Below are positions 6,148-9,094 of a stretch of 9,094 nucleotides of DNA, in pieces. This stretch comes from DATLED01 sp046597375 (lineage in GTDB: Bacteria > Actinomycetota > Acidimicrobiia > Acidimicrobiales > CADCTF01). The DNA is taken from contig JBKJKM010000047.1 in assembly GCA_046597375.1 (NCBI GenBank), positions 1 to 9,094 on the forward strand. The letters are read 5' to 3'. How positions within the stretch are numbered: the first letter of the stretch is position 1; every line of letters starts with the position of its first letter. A program made the translations under genes and the position numbers. Below the pieces are notes generated by a model. The model did no database searches and had not been told where the DNA came from. It saw only the letters and a list, made by a program, of their open reading frames with translations.

Positions 6148-6401
6148 GCCGGCGAGACGCTGATCGACGAGTCCTCGATGACGGGATTCGTGAGAAAGCG
6201 CGTGCACAGTTCTTCGACCTGACTCTCGGCCGTCGCCTGGTCGAGGGCCACCACGGTGAAGCGGAAGGCCTTGCCCACCGTCACGCCGGTGATGCCATCG
6301 AAGCCGAGTGCGGGGAGGGCCCGTTCGATCGTCGAACCCTGCGGATCGGCGATGCCCGGCCGCAGCGTGACCTCGACCAACACGTCGAAGCGGCCGCTCA
6401 T
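6144..6401 (-). CDS. purS: Phosphoribosylformylglycinamidine synthase, PurS subunit
   Basis: PurS is a small dimeric protein that bridges PurQ and PurL and is needed for ammonia transfer. At 85 residues it has the usual length. Recognisable features are the N-terminal strand FDVLVEVTLRPGIADPQG (5-22), the segment STIERALPALGF (23-34), the GVTVGKAFRF strand (39-48) and the C-terminal ELCTRFLTNPVIED (64-77), corresponding to the family's CxxLLaNPVIEdy end. The ATG at 6399-6401 overlaps the purC stop as ATGA, and its own TGA overlaps the purQ GTG. There is no Shine-Dalgarno of its own, which fits translational coupling to purC. It is too small to be found by length alone, but context and sequence agree. 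Confidence 0.96.
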   Translation of the reverse strand: MSGRFDVLVEVTLRPGIADPQGSTIERALPALGFDGITGVTVGKAFRFTVVALDQATAESQVEELCTRFLTNPVIEDSSISVSPA

Positions 6402-7279
6402 GACGACACGCCGTACCAGTCGGCGAAGCGAAGTCCGGTGACCTTTTCATACGCGGTGGCGTAGCGCCGGGCGGTCGACGACACGACGTCGCCGGGCAGG
6501 TCGGGCGGGGGCGGCGTCTTGTCCCACCCGCTGGCCTCGAGCCAGTCGCGCACGGGCTGCTTATCGAAACTCGGGGTCACCCGACCCGGCTGCCACTCGT
6601 CGGCCGGCCAGAACCGGGACGAGTCCGGTGTGAGCACCTCGTCACAGAGCGACAGCTTCCCGTCGATGAAACCGAGCTCGAACTTGGTGTCGGCGATGAG
6701 GATGCCTCGCTCCGCCGCCAGCTCGGCGCCCTTGGTGTAGCAGGCCAAGCTGATCTCCCGCGCCTGCTCGGCGACGTCGCGGCCCGTGATCTCGCACGCT
6801 TGGTCGAAGGAGATGTTCTCGTCGTGGCCGGTGTCGGCCTTCGTCGATGGCGTGAACACCGGTTCGGGAAGCTTGGACGCCTCCTCCAGACCAGAAGGCA
6901 ACCGGTTGCCGTGCATGGTGCCGCTGGCCCGGTACTCCTTCATGGCGGAGCCGGTGAGGTAGCCGCGCACGATGCATTCGATCTTCAACATCTCGGCCTT
7001 GCGCACCAGCATGGCCCGGCCGGCGATGTCGGCAAGGTCGCGGGCCTCGGTCGGAAAGTCGGCAGGGTCGACCGACACGAGGTGGCTCGGGGCCACGTCG
7101 CGCAGGTGGTCGAGCCAGAACGTCGTCATCGCCGTGAGGACACGGCCCTTGTTCGGAATGGGCTCGTTGAGGATCACATCGAAGGCGGAGAGGCGATCGG
7201 AGGCGACGAAGAGCAGCGTGTCGTCGTCGGCCTCGTAGACCTCCCGGACCTTGCCGGAGTACACGTGGGTCAAGCTCAA
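6398..7279 (-). CDS. purC: Phosphoribosylaminoimidazole-succinocarboxamide (SAICAR) synthase
   Basis: PurC ligates aspartate to CAIR with ATP to give SAICAR, in the cytosol. The 293-residue protein belongs to the longer SAICAR synthase form, not the compact 240-residue E. coli type. Signatures are YSGKVREVYEAD (7-18), FVASDRLSAFDVILNEPIPN (24-43), KIECIVRGYLTGSAMKEY (99-116), PSTKADTGHDENIS (144-157), ADTKFELGF (196-204), the metal and ATP region LCDEVLTPDSSRFW (211-224), and the C-terminal SFDKQPVRDWL (237-247). The start is TTG at 7277-7279. It is supported by an AGGAG seven nt upstream and by the 4-base overlap TTGA with the purB stop. It lies between purB and purS in a tightly packed operon and is translationally coupled to both. 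Confidence 0.97.
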   Translation of the reverse strand: MSLTHVYSGKVREVYEADDDTLLFVASDRLSAFDVILNEPIPNKGRVLTAMTTFWLDHLRDVAPSHLVSVDPADFPTEARDLADIAGRAMLVRKAEMLKIECIVRGYLTGSAMKEYRASGTMHGNRLPSGLEEASKLPEPVFTPSTKADTGHDENISFDQACEITGRDVAEQAREISLACYTKGAELAAERGILIADTKFELGFIDGKLSLCDEVLTPDSSRFWPADEWQPGRVTPSFDKQPVRDWLEASGWDKTPPPPDLPGDVVSSTARRYATAYEKVTGLRFADWYGVSS

Positions 7280-8691
7280 AGGAGGGCTCCTGGGTCATAG
7301 CGGGCAGCGGCGGGATAGGCGGCCACGACGTCGGCCACCGCACGAACGAACGATGCGGTCTGCCGCCGGGCGGCGCCGACGAAGGTGAGGGGCTCACCCA
7401 ACAACGCATCGAGGTCGAGACGACTGAGCGGCACGCGCTCGTCGGCGGCGAGGCGGTCGAGGAGTTCGTTGCCGCCGGCGCCCTGGCGCAGCGCGAGTGC
7501 CGCCGCCACGGCGTGCTCCTTGACGAGCTCGTGTCCGGCCTCTCGCCCGACGCCGACCCGCACGAGGCCCATCAGAACCTTGGTCGTCGCCAGGAACGGA
7601 AGGTAGCGCTCGAGTTCGCGGTCGATCACTGCGGGGTAGGCGCCGAACTCGTCGAGCACGGTGAGCAGGGTCTCGAACAGGCCGTCGAGGGCGAAGAAGG
7701 CGTCGGGCAGCGCCACGCGGCGAACGACCGAGCAGCTCACGTCGCCTTCGTTCCACTGGTCACCCACGAGGCCGGTCACCATGGCCAGATGGCCACCGAG
7801 AATGACGGCCAGGCCGTTGATGCGTTCGGTCGAGCGGGTGTTCATCTTGTGCGGCATGGCCGACGAACCGACCTGCCCGGCCTGGAACCCCTCCGTGGCG
7901 AGCTCCTGGCCCGCCATGAGCCGGATGCTCTTGGCCAGGTTCGCCGGACCGGATGCGGCCTGCACGAGAGCCGACACGACGTCGAAGTCGAGCGATCGCG
8001 GATACACCTGCCCGACGTTGGCCAGCACCGCCTCGAACCCGAGGTGACGAGCGACCGCAGCTTCGAGGGCGTCAAGGGCGTCGAGGTCGCCATCGAGCAG
8101 GTCGAGCTGGTCCTGCTGCGTACCAACGGGCCCCTTGAGGCCGCGTAGCGGGTAGCGGGCGATGAGCTCGTCGATGCGGCGGAACGCCTGCAGCAGCTCC
8201 TCGCCGGCATTGGCGAAACGCTTGCCGAGGGTCGTTGCCTGGGCCGGCACGTTGTGGCTGCGGCCGGTGATGACGAGCGCCTCGTGCTCCGCCGCGCGGG
8301 CGGCGAGACGAGCCAGCGCAGCCACGACCCGCTCTCGGACCAGCGCCAGGGCGTTCCGGATCTGCAACTGCTCGACGTTCTCGGTGAGGTCGCGCGACGT
8401 CATCCCCTTGTGGATGTGCTCGTGGCCGGCGAGGTCGGAGAACTCTTCGATCCTGGCCTTCACGTCGTGGCGGGTGACCCGCTCGCGCGCATCGATGGAC
8501 GCCAGATCCACCTTGTCCACGACGTCTTCGTAGGCCTCGATCACGCCGTCGGGCACCTCGACGCCGAGCTCCTTCTGGGCCCGCAACACGGCGATCCAGA
8601 GCCGGCGTTCGAGCACGATCTTGTGCTCGGCCGACCACAGCTCGACCATCGCCGGCGAGGCGTACCGCTGCGCGAGGACGTTCGGGATCAT
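7276..8691 (-). CDS. purB: Adenylosuccinate lyase
   Basis: PurB removes fumarate twice: from SAICAR to give AICAR, and from adenylosuccinate to give AMP. It is a cytosolic homotetramer of the fumarase/aspartase superfamily. The 471-residue protein has HIHKGMTSRDLTEN (92-105), the conserved His146 in TGRSHNVPAQ (142-151), KGPVGT (186-191) and the flexible signature loop GSSAMPHKMNTRS (275-287), the variant form I associate with actinobacteria. The ATG at 8689-8691 begins MIPNVLAQRY as in relatives and is preceded by a G-rich GGGGGAGG only three nt away. The frame stays open upstream, but that extension runs into the purE-purB gap and purE and has no family likeness. The gene follows purE after 67 bp, and its TGA overlaps the purC start. 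Confidence 0.97.
   Translation of the reverse strand: MIPNVLAQRYASPAMVELWSAEHKIVLERRLWIAVLRAQKELGVEVPDGVIEAYEDVVDKVDLASIDARERVTRHDVKARIEEFSDLAGHEHIHKGMTSRDLTENVEQLQIRNALALVRERVVAALARLAARAAEHEALVITGRSHNVPAQATTLGKRFANAGEELLQAFRRIDELIARYPLRGLKGPVGTQQDQLDLLDGDLDALDALEAAVARHLGFEAVLANVGQVYPRSLDFDVVSALVQAASGPANLAKSIRLMAGQELATEGFQAGQVGSSAMPHKMNTRSTERINGLAVILGGHLAMVTGLVGDQWNEGDVSCSVVRRVALPDAFFALDGLFETLLTVLDEFGAYPAVIDRELERYLPFLATTKVLMGLVRVGVGREAGHELVKEHAVAAALALRQGAGGNELLDRLAADERVPLSRLDLDALLGEPLTFVGAARRQTASFVRAVADVVAAYPAAARYDPGALL
7287..7291 (-). promoter_or_regulatory. Shine-Dalgarno that fixes the purC TTG start
   Basis: The minus strand reads AGGAG here, seven nt before the TTG at 7277-7279 and inside the last codons of purB. 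It is the best-placed ribosome site in the window. It contrasts with the unit-heading genes purF and purL, which have none. Confidence 0.65.
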
Positions 8692-8694
8692 CGC

Positions 8695-8702
8695 CCTCCC
8701 CC
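8695..8702 (-). promoter_or_regulatory. Probable Shine-Dalgarno of purB
   Basis: The minus strand reads GGGGGAGG, ending three nt before the purB ATG. The purine run is a good anti-Shine-Dalgarno match, although the spacing is shorter than usual. It favours translation from a leadered mRNA, unlike the purF and purL starts. Confidence 0.5.
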
Positions 8703-8708
8703 GTTTTG

Positions 8709-8745
8709 CGCGCGCTTCGGGGTCCTGGAGCCCCCCGATCGCGCG
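8709..8745. other. Strong GC hairpin between purE and purB
   Basis: CGCGCG at 8709-8714 pairs with CGCGCG at 8740-8745. After a small internal loop, CGGGG at 8718-8722 pairs with CCCCG at 8733-8737, leaving a 10-nt apical loop. It lies 14 nt after the purE stop and ends 17 nt before the purB start. No T-run follows on the minus strand, so it is not a standard terminator. It could be an mRNA processing or stability element, a weak terminator that lowers expression of downstream genes, or GC-rich coincidence. The 67-bp gap 8692-8758 holds nothing else except the purB ribosome site. Confidence 0.4.
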
Positions 8746-8758
8746 TAGATCGCCAGGG

Positions 8759-9094
8759 TCACAGGCGCTTGGGCTTCCACTCGCTGCGCAGGTCGGCCAG
8801 TCTCCCGGCCAGCTCCTCGTCACCGACCGACAGGATCTGCGCCGCCAGGATGGCGGCGTTGCCGGCGCCGTTTATGGCGACCGTGGCAACCGGCATGCCC
8901 GGCGGCATCTGCACCGTCGAGTAGAGCGCATCGACGCCGTTGAGGGCCCCGCTGGCCACCGGGACGCCGATCACCGGCAGGGTCGTGTTGGCGGCGCAGG
9001 CGCCGGCGAGGTGGGCCGCCATGCCGGCCGCCGCGATGATGACGCCGAAGCCGTTCTCGCGCGCCCCGCCGACGAACTCCCGCACGGCCTCGGC
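8759..9094 (-). CDS. purE: N5-carboxyaminoimidazole ribonucleotide mutase, C-terminal part, cut by the right edge
   Basis: PurE interconverts N5-CAIR and CAIR in the carboxylation step, normally after PurK. The 111 residues present are the C-terminal two thirds. The N-terminus, with the SDWP and HRTP motifs, lies beyond position 9094. Visible features are GVIIAAAGMAAHLAGACAAN, then LPVIGVPVASGALNG, DALYSTVQMPPGMPVATVAI and GNAAILAAQIL. This is the class I pattern in the AAAGMAAHLAGA variant, where the textbook form reads AHLPGM. The short C-terminal tail SEWKPKRL is basic. An internal GTG at 9083-9085 could be taken for a start, but the conserved frame continues to the window edge. It heads the visible part of the purE-B-C-S-Q run; purK would be expected nearby but is not in the window. 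Confidence 0.95.
   Translation of the reverse strand, partial: AEAVREFVGGARENGFGVIIAAAGMAAHLAGACAANTTLPVIGVPVASGALNGVDALYSTVQMPPGMPVATVAINGAGNAAILAAQILSVGDEELAGRLADLRSEWKPKRL

Noticed and set aside
6148..6450. In-frame upstream extension of purQ to a 325-residue protein, which could be read as a purS-purQ fusion.
   Set aside because: The extra sequence is the wrong frame of purS and contains no PurS or glutaminase motif. The GTGA overlap at 6144-6147 explains the true start.
8692..8823. In-frame upstream extension of purB to a 515-residue protein.
   Set aside because: The added residues run through the purE-purB gap and into purE and have no adenylosuccinate lyase likeness. The ATG at 8689-8691 has a purine-rich ribosome site and gives the family N-terminus.
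9083..9085. GTG as the purE start.
   Set aside because: The conserved PurE frame continues upstream of it to the window edge, and starting there would remove the essential N-terminal substrate-binding part.

Overview
The window is a de novo purine biosynthesis locus from a high-GC bacterium. GTG and TTG starts are common, several genes look leaderless behind a TAnnnT -10 box, and PurB carries the SSAMPHKMNTRS loop I associate with actinobacterial enzymes. FGAM synthase is split into PurS, PurQ and small PurL. Together these suggest an actinobacterium, possibly of the Acidimicrobiia; the class assignment is only an inference. I see no RNA gene, mobile element, CRISPR array or long repeat.

Layout along the minus strand (right to left in window coordinates): purE (3' part, cut by the right edge), a 67-bp gap with a strong GC hairpin, then purB-purC-purS-purQ, each joined to the next by a 4-base NTGA overlap. 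Next, on the plus strand, is a small basic protein gene (5057-5476) whose stop shares the palindrome CTAG with the purQ stop. It is divergent from purL (2749-4989). A second plus-strand gene (1857-2681) encodes a PHP-family phosphoesterase resembling RNase AM/YciV. It converges on purL and diverges from purF (358-1833). purF is followed by the 5' part of purM, cut by the left edge.

PurF makes phosphoribosylamine (step 1). PurSQL makes FGAM and PurM makes AIR. PurE carries out the carboxylation step, PurC makes SAICAR, and PurB makes AICAR and also releases AMP from adenylosuccinate. purD, purN, purH and purK are not seen here. The two plus-strand genes cut the purine genes into at least three transcription units: purE(-B)-C-S-Q, purL, and purF-purM.

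The most interesting signal is regulatory. Four genes that begin transcription units (purF, the PHP gene, purL and the small basic gene) lack Shine-Dalgarno sequences. Each has a -10-like hexamer ending 6 or 7 nt before its start codon, the spacing expected for leaderless mRNAs. Between purF and the PHP gene only 23 bp are available, and the two -10 boxes share one TA step in a symmetric AnnnTAnnnT element. The other main candidate for novelty is the unrecognised 139-residue basic protein, which has an AT-hook-like motif and sits between purQ and purL.
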